Shown here one piece after another: positions 34,779-47,403 of a stretch of 64,000 bases of DNA (the stretch's first letter is position 1; every line of letters begins with the position of its first letter). The position numbers and the translations under genes were made by a program. This DNA is from Biscogniauxia marginata (lineage: Eukaryota; Ascomycota; Sordariomycetes; Xylariales; Xylariaceae), in assembly GCA_022695795.1 (NCBI GenBank), contig MU404059.1, positions 124,001 through 188,000 of the forward strand, in the 5' to 3' direction. A model generated the notes under the pieces. The model was not told the origin of the DNA and did not search any database. It saw only the letters and a program-made list of their open reading frames with translations.

Positions 34779-37066
34779 AAAGATATAGAATGTGGCTACA
34801 ATGTGAGTTGGCGCCAGAGTATTGATGCTTTTGGGGAGGATGAATGCTGGATAGACATGGGCAAAGAATAGGCACGCGAAGAGAGGGGTTTTTTTTTTTA
34901 AGCGAATAGGGCGGGCATTGCGGGAGCAGCATCGTGAGCATAGATAGAGGGGAAGCATACCACACTTCACAATAGATTTATGAGCTATAGAAAGGGCAAG
35001 ATCTTATTAGCGAGTTGTCTGTCTGTCTATAGAGGGGTACACAAGAGAGAGGGAGAAGGGCTTCTAAAGGAGGACCGTCGGTTAGATACCGGTGGTTTCT
35101 AGGGAGGTCTCGGTGGAACCGTGAGGCTTTCTAGGTGGGTAGTAGAAGGGTTATATAGCGAAATACAATGAGTTTCCATCACCGGATGAAGTGAGAACCA
35201 CTGACGGGGTGTGGAATGTTCTGTTGACTCCCTGACTTCGTCCACAGGCAAAAAGGAGCATCATGACTATGAAGCCATATCCCTTCCTCTATCTATCTAG
35301 ATACGCGATTTCTCATAGCACACCCCCTCCCCCTTCTAAACATATCTTCCCATAACACATGTGAATACATGCATTCATTATGTTTCCCCTGGGGGCAATG
35401 GGTCTACTTTCACTACCTACGGCGACTTATCAATTGCCGCCAACCAACTAACCAACCGCAAGGTAGGTCCTGATTACGTTCAAAGGATGCAAGGACGGAG
35501 CAAAAGACAAGATTATATGGCTATTTCCATCTACCCTAGATATTTCATTCTATGAGCAATTGTTACGTGTGCCCCTCCTTTTTATTAAACCGTGCAAATG
35601 TACCCAGTAGGAGGTTCGATGACAGGTAGCACCGCCCGAGACTCTTAACTCTCCAAATTTAGAGTACGGATTATCTTACGTGTAGTACCTAAATGTGACT
35701 TATTCTCATCGTTACCTATAAGCAGTAGAGTAGGGATGGGGCATTCTTGTACAAGCTTATACAACACAGCTTCTAAGTGATTACCTACCTTTCTCTCTTC
35801 CCTATATCAACAACTTAATTCGACCCTTTTTACAGGCATACTATGCAAGTACATGCTTGGTACCGGTATCCTATATGTACAATGGCGTAGGCTTAGAAAA
35901 AGTAAAAGCAGCTAGTCCTAAACTTTGTGTAAGAAGAAGCATTTTTCCCTGAGAAAACCCCCCTCTCTCCCTCAAAAAAAAGAAAAGAAAAAAAAAGAAA
36001 TAAACCTCATTAAGGCAGAGGAGAAATTTTAGTGAAAGCAATATTTTCGTGGGATATGGGTTACTATACCAAAGTGTTCCAACACGCAGTTAGCTGAGCA
36101 GTGATGAAGACGGGAGTACCTAGGTACCTAGTTGTGAAGCAAGGCAAGCCACACAAGCATACCTCCTATGAAATCTCAACAACCTAGCCACACACCACCC
36201 CCCATCCACTCAAACCAAACCAACCAATCATGCACTCCCTCCCCTCGTCCCCCTCCAACCCAATCCCAAAGCAGCCTAGCTCCACCTTACGCGTACCACC
36301 CATAAAAAACTTCGCAGTCGCAAATTTTCTTTGCTTTCCTTTCTTCTTCTTTTCTTCATCATCAGTATGGGTTAAATCTACATCGTCAAATGTTTATTTA
36401 ATTTATTACAAAAAATGGAGGCTCCGCTACGGCGGCTTGCTGAGGGTTATCGTTTTAACATTCTCTCCCATGGGTTTCCTTCCGTTCCCGGCCTCCTCCA
36501 TCGAAATTTCCCAAGTAGACGCCCTTCCCAATCAGCCGCCGACGCCAGCTCTTCCAGGTTCGGGACTGTGGGGTGTTTCCTACATTTATTCCTTCTGCTA
36601 GCAGATCTCTTTCTTCGAACTGTTTGGAATGTGCAGTTTGTTACATAACTGAGCATAAATAGTCTGTGCCTGCAAGTAGATGTCATACTGCGGTTTGTGG
36701 GATTAAAGGCTCAAGTGACATGGTGGATGTTCAACTAGTCGATAAAACGTGACGGACAGAAATACTATCTTTTGCGTAGCGTGACCGACTTGAATATTTC
36801 CATCACCATCTTGGGTGGACTTCACAGGTGCTTGTTGATGATAGATGTAGATTTTCTCATATTTACCTACTATCTGTCACTTAGGGCTATGTAGCCCGTA
36901 CTGCATTCACTATAGATAACTATGGTGGAACAATCACAAAACAAGTGAATAAGCCGCGGCGTTTTCTTGGGAGGTTCGTTTAATTTGACTACCTGGGTGC
37001 TATGATATACGTCCTAATTGCCAGCACTACCAGCACTAAATCCTCCAATGAATTGTTGGTTCTCGT
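34779..37066. other. 2.3-kb convergent intergenic region
   Basis: Between the 3' ends of the NADH pyrophosphatase and uL1 genes, so no promoter is needed for either. A plus-strand ATG frame at 36230-36601 and an overlapping minus-strand frame (36447-36686) have mildly protein-like pieces but no recognisable family and no clear splice partners. It contains AG- and CT-rich runs near 35940-36000. A small unannotated gene or noncoding RNA is possible. Confidence 0.4.
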
Positions 37067-38032
37067 CTAGTAGACGCGCTTGGGGGGGCTCATGGTTGCC
37101 TTTAGGGTCAGGCTTCCCACGTTCTGCCAGCCCTTCTTCAGCAGCGAGACGAGGTAGTTGATGGCCAACATGATGTTAGCAAGCAATTCCTCCTCAGTCA
37201 TGCCGACGTTTCCGACAGCGACACCCATGCAAAGCACCTTCTTCAGCTGGAACTTGATGGTAGACTTGACCTCGTTGAGCTTGCCAGTGAGGTCGTCAGC
37301 GTGGGAGACCGGGGTAGGGAACTTGCCAGCTAAATTCAAGTAATTAGTCTATGGATGCACTATACGAAGAATGTGATGCCATGCTTACCCTTAGACAGAC
37401 CGGGACCCAAGAGACGAGGAATCTGCTTGATCAGAGCTTCCGAAGCGACGAATGCGTCGTACTTGCGGGCAAGCTTCTTGATCAGCTTCTTGTTCTTGTT
37501 GAGCTTTTTCAGGTCGTCGGCCGACATAGCATCAACACCACCGTGCTTGGCACGGTCGATATCGTGCTGGTCACCCAGAATGCTGGTACATATGTTAGCC
37601 CGTTACCTCAACCATTGCCTGCATTGACCGCAAACGTACCAGACACTCATATTAGGGCGGGGGATCGAGGGAAGCTTGATGGTACCCGAGAAACGCTTGT
37701 CACGCTCTATTCTACGTCAGTATTCGTTCGCCGATTCCGTCTACTCTCCGCGAAGGGGTGAAAGAAGGTAGTTTCACATACTAAGAATCTATTAGTATTG
37801 GTCGCATAGTCAGGAATTAATTTGAAGACTCACCGAGGGTCATAATTCTTGAGGCCGATCTGGAGCTCGACGGTCTCGAGGAAGTTTCGCTTCTTGGTGT
37901 TGAGGGAGTAGTCAAGCAACTCCCCGACGTGGGAACGCACTCCGGCTGTGGGGTGAGATACGTTAGTCAATCTATTCCCCTTCGACGGTGGACTTCCCGA
38001 GGTAGAGACGAACCGACTGTGATTTTCGACAT
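37067..38032 (-). CDS. RPL1: 60S ribosomal protein uL1 (RPL1/L10a)
   Basis: Five exons on the minus strand, 38032-38014, 37945-37834, 37711-37640, 37582-37389 and 37329-37067, give 219 residues (yeast uL1 has 217). uL1 forms the mobile L1 stalk that moves deacylated tRNA out of the E site. Clear blocks: [94 protein letters not shown] and [11 protein letters not shown], then [15 protein letters not shown] at the end. Intron-rich structure with a 19-nt first exon is typical of fungal ribosomal genes. Intron 1 uses a GTTCGT donor. The acceptor of intron 2 is the least certain: the one chosen (GACGTAG) gives [12 protein letters not shown], two residues longer than the usual NYDPQRDKRF. Confidence 0.93.
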
Positions 38033-39919
38033 ATTGACAGTCTTCCAATAGATATAATCTAATGGTGAGGATTATTGCGTTCGTTGATGGTAGGTTGGTG
38101 TTTGGAGGGAAAAAGAAGTTCGATGGATTATCTCGCGGGGAGAAGAAGAATTTCAAATCCCCCCTCGCATTTTTGTGGCCTTTTTACCGAACCAAAAACC
38201 TTAATTCAGGTGGGGGTGGTTAACCTACCTTAGGTAACCTAGCCGTGTCAGAGTTTGAGCCACACGAACTTAGGTAAGTCATTACACAGCCACCATCGAA
38301 ACGTCGTAGGTGAGGTTCTCCCCGCACAGAACCCCGGTTCCCACTCACATGCATCATTTGCTACAAAACATTGTTTGAATAGCCAATCGCATCTCTAGAT
38401 TTTAACCTTCTTGAGAATCACTCAAGGTATTTCTAGATACATACGGACAAAAGGGATCATGTTATGAATCACCAACGTGAAACTCTATAACGCACGAGCA
38501 TCGTCGTGAACTACATGTCCGGCTATCGTAGATCCGTACATACCTACGCAGTCAGAACTTCTTGGCATGTCGGCTCTCAGCTCAATGGGCTTGGAACAGC
38601 CTATTGACATCTAGCATCTCGGCCGTGAAATCTTCGTGTAAGTAACTTTCCCGTAACCCGCATCCTGCATCCCGCAACCCTTGAGCAGTTTCATCGGCCC
38701 ATGGATCCTTGCGGCTATTACTACATACCTGTTCCAAGCCTCAAAGTTTATTGTTGGAGATCCCTGACCTCAATAATGAATCAGCCCTTGGTGAACAACA
38801 TCTTCCCCGCTAACGTATGTTTTCTAACGTGTGGAGTTATCTGACTATAGATATACATAGAACTATATTCCGCGATTGGGGGACTTAAGTTGCCGAATCT
38901 GTAGACAATCTACTAATGCCTTCAGGATGGAAGGTTGTGGTGTATTTAGTATTCGGTCATTGTTGAAGACCTTCAACAGACTGAGAGGGAACGGTCCCTT
39001 CGATTCTTTAGCAAGACATTCATGTCTATCAAAGTCCAACCCGGATCAAGGTGTGAGAAGTTCTCACTACTAATAATATGTAGGGGATAAAAAGCTATCC
39101 TCTTTGCAAGTATGATGGAATTCTATGTAAGTCAGTTTGAGGCTATGCAATTTGTTGATTCCTAATGATTGAGGTTACCTCTCAGAGGGACGACTCTGTT
39201 TCAGGGCCATGCCAAACCTATACACATCGGTTACTGCTTCGCCTCGCTAGGTTACGGGGATGTGCCTTGAACGAATAGTACTTGAAGCGTTACACAGAAT
39301 ACTACGTTCTTCTAGCCAATCATATGGCATGCGAATAGTATACGTTTCAACGTTCCGGTGCTCATGTGTGATTTGATAATTAAGGGAATTCTTCGTACTG
39401 ACAGTGGCCTATAGTGGAGATCATCGGAAACCTCCAAGATGTTTTCCTGTGTGTTGGGTTTCGACACTGGAATATGATCTATAGTCCCCCCCCTTCTGAG
39501 CTTAGATACCCGTTCTAGTCCGTGGAACCAGACAGTTGATCTCGGCTTCTAGCACATACAACTCTCGGCTCACACCATTTCCAAGTGGAACTGGCGGGAG
39601 ACACAGAACTATTAGGGAAAGAGATGCGAAAATGTGACAGTAACGAACCTACGCCACCAAAATGTTAAACAGCCAACCAGGTTCCGTGTCATGTCTCCGA
39701 TCTTGGCTTCTGATCATTACATGGACACCTTAAGGACGAAAAAGAGCATCGTCATTTACTCAGTCTTAAGAGATCGTCTAATCCCCTCTAGCCAGGTCAT
39801 CCAGGCTTGGTTTCTCCTGATCTACGTCTACCTGTGCTATAGTAGATGCTCAGGCAGACGAGCGTTGAAGCATCAACACATGATATAGGACATTTATTGA
39901 CGAAAGACTGCTGCGAAAC
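38033..39919. other. divergent intergenic region, uL1 and SAT4-family genes
   Basis: 1.9 kb. The first few hundred bases carry the uL1 promoter, including a TTTTGTGGCC-pyrimidine stretch near 38170 and ACCTACC words near 38220. The remainder has scattered short frames without protein-like character and may include old decayed sequence. Confidence 0.5.
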
Positions 39920-41418
39920 ATGTTATTGCCTCCAGTTGCGGTAATTGCCAAATGGCCAAAGCCAAACTACCTCGATCCGGAGACAAGAGGGCCTGCGGGC
40001 AAGATCATTGGCCTGATGCTCATCATAATTGTCACCGCTGTCCTGGCGGTCCGCCTATACGCTCGGAAATGGCTGACGAGAGGATTTGGACTTGACGACA
40101 CGCTTATTTCGTTGGCATATGTGGGATAACTCGACCAGACATATTGGTGTTATCAAGTGACTAAGGTTGGCTAGGCTCCTACGCTCGCATTCACCATCAC
40201 GGGTCTCGTTGCGGAGGAAAAGTTTCAATGGAATCGTCATATATGGGATGTCGACCCCGAACTCTTTAGCATAGGATTACGATTAGGGTACGAAGGAGCG
40301 TTTCCCCCATCCGTGCTACCTGGTGCTTACATGACTTAGGCTTATAACCTTGATCCTGTTCGACTTATCAACAAGCTTGATCAAGCTATCCATGCTCGCT
40401 ATGGTATTTCGCCTCGCAGCCGCATCGAACGACAAGAGGACCAATTTATTTATTATATTATTGTCGGCAGTCATTAGTGCCAACTCCTTTATTTTCGTCA
40501 TGGTAATAATATTCCAATGCAGGTCTGCCAACTCCCTTCTTTACCATCAGGGAATGAGCTTGGCTGACTGTGTCTAATCCAGGCCTGTGTCAGATTCTTG
40601 GACACTCTCGCTGAAATCTCAGAACTGTATTGACGAGAAAGCCCACTTAGCCGCAGCTAACATTATTAATACTGTAACCGACTTCATAGTCGTCCTGCTT
40701 CCAATTAAAATTGCTGTGGGTTTGGAGCTGCCAGTCAAGCAGCGTACCATCGTCATCGGGCTTTTCGGCACTGGACTCCTCGCGAGTGCGGCTGGGGTCG
40801 CGAGAACCTACTTCAGTTGGGTCTTATCGACGGCAGCAGACCGCGACATAACCTGGAACGCGTGGGCCGTATGGCTGAGCAGTATTATCGAGCTTAACCT
40901 CGGCATTGTACGGTTTCTAAATTTCGCTTCCCTTTTTATTTCTTATATTTCTTTTCCAAACCCGATTTTCCATAATACCCTCAAGGCCCTAGGTTTGGAG
41001 AACAACCATCTAACAAAGCCTTTTCCAGATATGCGCTTCCATCCCAGGGACTAAGCCCTTCTTCGCGAGCTATCTCCCGCGCATCCTCGGGTCCACGCTC
41101 AGATCACGCCGTTCTAGGTTTATTTCTTGGGACAAAGTCATCGGGGGTGTCTTTGACTCCCCGGTATATCCTACCCCTATCAAGTCTCCCTACCCCGACA
41201 GCAGCTGCCAGTCATCGCCAACCCAACCATTCATATCTCACGCTCCTTTGCAGCCGTATGGTCGGCAGCAGCTTGTTGATACGAACAAGCCGCTCCCGCC
41301 CATCAGAACCCCGGAACCCGCGCCAGTGCGTCAGTCAAAGGAATTTGCAGCGGGACACGACATGCGCACTCTGACCTTGTGTGCCGGGAAACGGCACCAT
41401 CAGAGCGCGAGCTTCTAG
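39920..41418 (+). CDS. SAT4-family integral membrane protein (fungal rhodopsin domain)
   Basis: Five exons, 39920-40120, 40175-40287, 40340-40522, 40583-40907 and 41029-41418, give 403 residues; all phases agree. The family has seven membrane helices and is very expanded in filamentous fungi; it includes Pth11-like receptor candidates without the CFEM domain. Signature blocks: AVRLYARKWLTRGFGLDDTL after helix 1, WNRHIWDVDPE, DLSTSLIKLSMLAMVFRL, FQCRPVSDSW (cysteine), NIINTVTDFIVVLLPI, VARTYF and IIELNLGIICASIPGTKPFF. The C-terminal 110 residues are a Ser/Pro-rich cytosolic tail. Function is probably sensing or signalling, but no ligand is known. Intron 3 starts GTCTGC, an off-consensus donor, yet restores the conserved Cys-Arg-Pro junction. 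Confidence 0.9.
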
Positions 41419-41795
41419 TCTCGTACCAGAGAAGATAGGATTGAGTGAGCTCGGCGGCTTCTTGTTGTCTCTGGCTAGATCCTGCTAGGCGTTGTCATCT
41501 GGGGAATAGGGGAATCAGTACTGCAAGAGGTGAGGTGCGTTAGGGGGAGGATGGGAAAGAAGGGGAGATAGAGACAACAAAATAGGTCACTAAGCGATAG
41601 GATGATGACAACCGGAGAGGATCTGAGCTACAGAGAAGTAAGACAAGAATTCAAGCCAGATCCGAATCTGTTCTATCATGTTATTGAACACATGTCCGTT
41701 CTCTGCCAACTTTTCTTCTCGCTTACTTGGTTGCCTCTATTACAGCAGGTGATAATAGGGGGTCCAAGATACTGTATATTAATTAAGGTATACAC

Positions 41796-42056
41796 TACGC
41801 CCCCTGAAATAATGTTAGCATCACCAGCACCGAGTTACTACATTGATCCTCTCTACTAGACAGCGAAACGCATTAATACAAGTCCCGATACTAAATGTTT
41901 CCTTTGAAACTCCAATTTTGAGCAAGCTTTATGCATAATGATTATTCAGAATTTATATATGGACTTTAAGAAATCCTGGTAAGAATCAGATTCACATACC
42001 TGTTTATTGTAACAACACACAGCGGGAACTAACATGATTTCAGGGGTTGACTTGTA
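41796..42056. repeat. diverged inverted repeat, possible MITE remnant
   Basis: The plus-strand sequence cccctgaaataatgttag at about 41800 matches the reverse complement of the segment ending near 42056 (cccctgaaatcatgttag) at 17 of 18 positions, with weaker similarity extending about 30 bp inward. The arms are about 230 bp apart. Two short terminal-repeat-like arms around noncoding DNA fit a decayed miniature transposon, but target-site duplications were not found. Confidence 0.35.
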
Positions 42057-42795
42057 TGTGTATCCGGATACCCATCTCCTGTCTTTGACAGTGACCACAC
42101 ACGAAATATAACACATATGAACTACGAAGAACAAAATTCTCGGCAGCTTTACCTAGGCTCTCTCATACATGTAGTAAATGAATATACGTATTCCTATCAT
42201 TTCTAGGAACCTATTCCCATCCAAACAAGAAGGCGAGCCGGCCATCATCGGGCCGTGAAACTATCCATATGATATCGACACAGCGAAAAGACACAAAACG
42301 GGGGAAGTCGGATACGAGCCGGATAACCTAGACCAAACAACCCTACCTACCTAGGTATGTACCGAGGCCAGGGTCTCTTACCTACCTCGTACATACCTGG
42401 ACGAAAGGAGCCCCTACGTATCACCAACACCCGCACGGACACACACCGGAGAGAAGCGCCTCATACAATTACAATTTAAACCCCCTACCTAGACTAGAAC
42501 CCTCGGGAAATTCCATGCATACCTACACATACAGAGCCCAAAAGAGCCACTCCACATGACGCAATAAACCAAGACTACTACTACCTGAGGCAACTTAACG
42601 ATCTTTTCTTATCTTCACTCAATCTATATACCTAGGTAGCTTAGTATATTGGGTGGGTGGATGAGTTAAATTGGACTAGGTATCTAGCGTCAAGCGGAAA
42701 GAAACCCCCAATTCTAACACTACTACATTCCAAGATTATAAATGGTATAACGATCTACACCGGTTCTTGAACAATCCGCTGCTAGCTTCAAGACA

Positions 42796-42810
42796 GGGGG
42801 GGGGGGGGGG
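42796..42810. repeat. G homopolymer (15 bp)
   Basis: Uninterrupted run of 15 G in noncoding sequence; prone to length errors in sequencing. Confidence 0.85.
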
Positions 42811-43456
42811 CAGGAGGGAAACTTAGCAAAAAATCCTACCTTGCTTAGCTAGGTATCTACCGGTATACCACCTTGCCCAGAGATCCGAAATTCATATAAT
42901 TTTAAAAAGAACAGTTGGGCATCAATTTTTCCTCTCTAATACATACTCACCTATGCGGCGCTAACTATCCCCTTTATTTCAGAGAAGAGATTTCCAACTC
43001 GGAAAGTAGGCACATCGTGATGACGTGGATCCTATTTGCACTGCCGCGCACGTCCGGAAGGGTCCCGGGGTAAGAGAATTCAGAGGGCCCTCTATTGTCG
43101 TTCTTGTCGTTCGTGACTGAGGGTGGGAGAAGGCAGTTCTCGTGTTCGGTTCGAGACCTGCTAGTCATCTAGCATAGATCCTATCTACTCAATCCTGACT
43201 TACCTTGGCCATATGATCATCTAGGTAAGGTTACTATTTATTCCTGTATAAGGCAGGTCAGAAGTTCAACAGTCAAGGTGTTCGAGTTCATCATCTCGAT
43301 GACTGGTAGAACGGGACCTGAATTTTCCGATTCGTAAATCAAAGGATGCGCAAAATATTTTCAAGGGCAGGCAAGGGAGGGAATAACCAAGGGAACGAAT
43401 GGGTGGTGTACGCTACGTGTACGATAATCAATAACAAAGCAAATATCGAGCGGTGA

Positions 43457-43768
43457 CTAGCTAAAGAGATAGACGGTTCTTTTTCTTTCCCCCCCCCTTT
43501 TCCAAAACAATGCAATCAGACAGATAACCAAACACAAATGTAAACAAAGCAGCAGAATATCAGCGTCGGCGTCAGTATCCATATCATCGTCAGTATTGAC
43601 GATCCATTTCCTCCACTCGTATACGAATTTTCCTCCAATCACTAAATCACCAACCCCATCTCGTGCTACGTGAGCCCGAAAGAGGTTGTGATACATTTGT
43701 AAATCGCGGCGCGGCGCGGCCGCTCCCCATCTCTCTCTTCTCCTGTGGCATACACGCATTTTATGCAT
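43457..43768 (-). CDS. doubtful small membrane protein
   Basis: An ATG frame of 103 residues with a basic N-terminus, a short Asp-rich stretch (NTDDDMDTDADAD) and one hydrophobic helix (ILLLCLHLCLVICLIALFW) followed by positive residues, i.e. a single-pass membrane topology. No family is recognised. It lies in the 3' flank of the C2H2 gene on the same strand and may simply be part of its untranslated region. Confidence 0.2.
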   Translation of the reverse strand: MHKMRVCHRRRERWGAAAPRRDLQMYHNLFRAHVARDGVGDLVIGGKFVYEWRKWIVNTDDDMDTDADADILLLCLHLCLVICLIALFWKRGGERKRTVYLFS

Positions 43769-44154
43769 GCATCCTCGCTTATCTCAAGCGAGGCAATTCA
43801 TATACCGAATTGGCTCTCTGTCCTCAAATCCCTGGCATGTCCCTTGGCTTATCAAAATCCGGGCAAGTTCCACATGGAAAGCAATATAGTTTCGGTGTTC
43901 CTTGGTCCAATGCCGAGGCTCAGGCTCGGAATAGTATTGTGGTTCGTCCCACTGATCCTCACGTAGCCTGGCCGAAACTTCATGAAGGTCTCCTGACCGA
44001 CGCGGAATAGAAGTAGAAATAGGATTATGCACTTGCAAATCCTGGTAATATAGAAGTCTTCTATAGGTAGTATATCTTGGGTTTTACTGCGACTGAAATG
44101 GGTTAGCTGAATTCGCAAGAGAAGTGTCTCAGGTGAAACACTCACATTGTTCAT

Positions 44155-47100
44155 TCAGCCAGTGTGAGCACCATATGATCGCCTGTATGTGTCCTGGGAG
44201 AGAGGTGCTTTCTTGGAAAGGAGCAGCTTCCTCGAAATCTTCCCCATGGACTCGAAGTGGTCTCTCGCCTCATTGAAGGTGTGAAGGCAATCAAAAGCAT
44301 CCGGTGCGTTGAACTCTTGGAGATAAGTCTGGACGGCCTTCTGGTGTTGGTGCCACTCGTCGATCATGGGCTGCTCTGCTGCCCTGACGGCAGCAGCAGC
44401 CTCCGCTGCCTGAGCAGACCTGGATGCATGCTTCCGGCTGCTGGTGCAGCTATCGATAGAGTCCTTGTTCTTCCGCTTCCGACCCTTGGTTGCTTGCGTA
44501 GAAGACCCATGGCCAGCTGGGGAAGACCCACCAGCGCTATTGAGAGAGCTTCCGTTGTCATTGTGGACCCGTCTCATGTGATCCTTCAGATTCCACTGCC
44601 GCGGGAATCCATTTCCAGCGTTGGCGCGATCACAACCTTCGTAGGTGCACAGGTATGGCTTGTCTCCATGGCCGTGCATGGCATGAGCTTCCCGTTCGTG
44701 TCGGAGGAGGCAGGCGGTTGAAGAGAATCGGGCGTTCTCGCAAGACTCGATCTTGCACCGGTAGGGCTTCAGGTGCGAGTCCACAAACTTACTATTCATC
44801 TGGTCAGATCCAAAAACCGAATGCACGAGATAGACTTTGGTCTCCTTACTCGTAGTTACACTTTAGCTTCTCGGGCTTGTGGTTGCAGCTCGATTGACCT
44901 TCCCACGGGCAGTGGAAAAGCCCGTCGGCCTTGGGGTACGCATTCTTGTACAGTGGGTGATCCCTGGCAGAAGACTCGCCATCGTTGCTGGAGCGGCGAG
45001 TGAAAGAAGGGGGCAGAGCAAATAGATCATCTGCAAGCATGCCCCCACTGGGATCCTCTGTGCTCATCATCCCCATCTGGCGGTCAAGGCTGATAGATTC
45101 TACGTCAGAGGGCAATTCGGGGACGTAACCATTTTTGGTATCAACATACCTAGGCGATACTCCGTTCATGACGGGGGAAGAGTCATTGGTGTGGGCCGGA
45201 GATGTGTCCATTGGAAGAATAGGGGCGGACCACGCATCATCGGGAAGGCCAGGGGAAGAGATCCGGGATCCGACTGGGCTGATAGAACCCCACGAAGTGG
45301 CAATCGGCGAATTGCCTGCAGTGTTATCGAAATTCAGCTGCATCTGAGTAGGATCAACGTGCTGTTGCGCCATGCCAGACGCCATGACAGCAGGAGAATA
45401 TGGTAATCCGTCCGCGGGCGTCAAACCTACACCCATGGGGAGCGTAGGGTAATACATGTGAGAGGAAACGGAATGAGCATCTGAATCCTGGAGAAGATAC
45501 GCGTCCATTTGAGCATTACCTGTCATGTCAAAATTCGACATGTGAGAGCCTTGAGACACAGAGGAGAGTATCCTAGGGCGACTCTTGTGTGCAGAGGCTT
45601 TGATTGTTCTGTTCTTGTGGCTTCCAGATGAGCTGCGCGAGCTGATCCGCCGCATCGGCTCTGCGGCGGGAGCTGCGGTATGCTCCGTGGCAATCCATTT
45701 GCTGGTAAGATCATCCATGGCCTCATCCTGGTCTTGTCCTCTGGGAGTAATGTGGCCATAAGGATAATGGAAGTCTTCATTTCCATGGAAGTTCTGTGTA
45801 CCTTCTGCTGGGGCATCCCATACTGAACCGCTCAGGTCCGCATGTGCTGTTTGAGAATAAAGAAAAGGTCCGCTGGCAGAGGCAATCATGTTTCCTTGGG
45901 AATATGCGCTGTAATCACTGAGGTTGAGGTTAGTGTGCTGTATTCCACTACCCGGCCGTAAAAGCAATGAGCAGCCCAAAAATCAAAAACAAATGAAATG
46001 GCTCTAACTCGGTACAACTTTGTCCCTGTTTTCACAATTCTGGTTAGTCCAAGTACTATAGTAGTATATATGGGAAGGGCCACTGTATACAGACCGAATA
46101 GAATTGTCCCAAATGACATTTGAGATAAGTATCCAGGAATGGCTCCATGTGATATGAAATGATCCGGTCAAGTTCTGATTGGGTGGTCTCCAATTGGGCG
46201 GAAGGGGTTACTCCAGACTGAATATAACTAGAGAAAAAAAGAAACAGAAATCCAGGGGGTAGAGTAGGCGATATTCTAATCAAGACAAAATTTCTGCAAG
46301 ATCACAAACAGGGCATATGTTAGTCGGCGAGCACGCGAGCAGGCAGGTATCAAGCCGATGATATCGGCGTTAATGGCATACGTACTATGATCGAGGGCGC
46401 GATATATCAAATTGTGCACCTCAAAAGATCTGGAAAGATCTGCCCACGAGTGACAGAAAAGCAACCTGGAACCACCTGGGAAACAATGGAACGGCAACAA
46501 CACTCAAGCTGAAAGAGTCCGTAAGAAAAGCAAAAATCCACGGCGAGTTGAATGGGCACTTCTGAGGTCCGTCGACTTCTCCCGATGCGGATGCCAATTT
46601 TTGAATTCCCATGGTATAGAAATGCTAGCGTAAACCCCCACTGCTACCGTATATGCAATGCAATGCAATGCAGCAGAAACGAGGGAAGACACTACTGGTG
46701 ACAGTCCGGAAGTTTGCTGGAATATACCGGCCTAATATTGTGGAAAATCCATGGGTCGCTGACATCAAATCCAGTCTTCACGTGGCTGCGATGAATCCAT
46801 CCTCGGTTGTGGGCTTCCATAGGAATCCTCTCTTCGAAATCCTGGTGAACTCTCCTTGGATTGCCGTAGTTATTCCGGGATGCGCGGGCGATACTTACGA
46901 ACAGTAGTTGCTAAGCAACTGTCGATATTCATTATTGTATCCATCTGAGCTGACGGGCGTGGCCAGACCCGGCATGAAGCCAGGCGCTCGCTGTGAAGCA
47001 GAGCCTCAGAACTGAATCCCGGCAAGTTCCTAGGGCCTTCTTCCTGGTATCCATACGGGATCCTGTCCTCTTGGGCTGCTTTGTCCGGCTGTCCTTGTCC

Positions 47101-47403
47101 TGATCCTGATTCCTGAACCTGTCCTTGAAATGGGTATTCCTGGATTAAAAAACTAGACATCCTGGCTGAGTACGCCCAAGCACTTGCCACGAGCTCCGAG
47201 ATCGAAGACGACAAAGGAAAACAGTACATGACGATACGCAAGACAGGACGACGGTAGTATAGGAAAAATCAAAAGCACTCGAAACTCCGGCAGTGAATGA
47301 AAATCAATGCAAAATACCTCGCGGGTGTGTGGACATCGTCCATTTCTAGAGATGAGCTGTAGCTGGACATTGTGTCCTGGCGGGAAGCAACCATGGCCGT
47401 CAT
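44155..47403 (-). CDS. C2H2 zinc-finger transcription factor
   Basis: Proposed four exons on the minus strand: 47403-47318, 47152-46903, 45937-44850 and 44791-44155, giving 686 residues. The last two exons are secure: LFHCPWEG...KLKCNYD joins KFVDSHLKPYRC in phase. Two C2H2 fingers follow, C487/C492/H506/H511 and C523/C528/H546/H551 (the latter with a long loop), preceded by a Cys-rich half-finger. After them come a KGRKRKNK nuclear signal and an Ala-rich coiled coil. The third exon has no usable ATG before residue NMIASAS, so upstream exons are likely; the frames MTAMVASRQDTMSSYSSS and SERLASCRVWPRPSAQMD are in phase and look like the natural N-terminus. That needs a 965-nt intron with a GTTCGT donor. 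The fallback start is the Met near 45897. It is a likely developmental or stress regulator; I cannot name the orthologue. Confidence 0.75.

Larger units (their letters stand above)
41419..44154. other. 2.7-kb spacer between convergent genes
   Basis: Lies between the 3' ends of the SAT4-family gene and the C2H2 gene. It contains a diverged inverted repeat (about 41796-42056), a 15-bp G run at 42796, dense ACCTACCT words near 42340-42420 and a doubtful membrane-protein-like frame at 43457-43768. Nothing else gene-like was seen. Confidence 0.45.

Noticed and set aside
43261..43330. Possible tRNA-like B box (GTTCGAGTTC)
   Set aside because: No matching A box or cloverleaf could be drawn.
45938..45979. 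Start of the C2H2 protein at 45979
   Set aside because: The codon there is TTG, and an acceptor-like CAG lies just inside; upstream exons are more likely.
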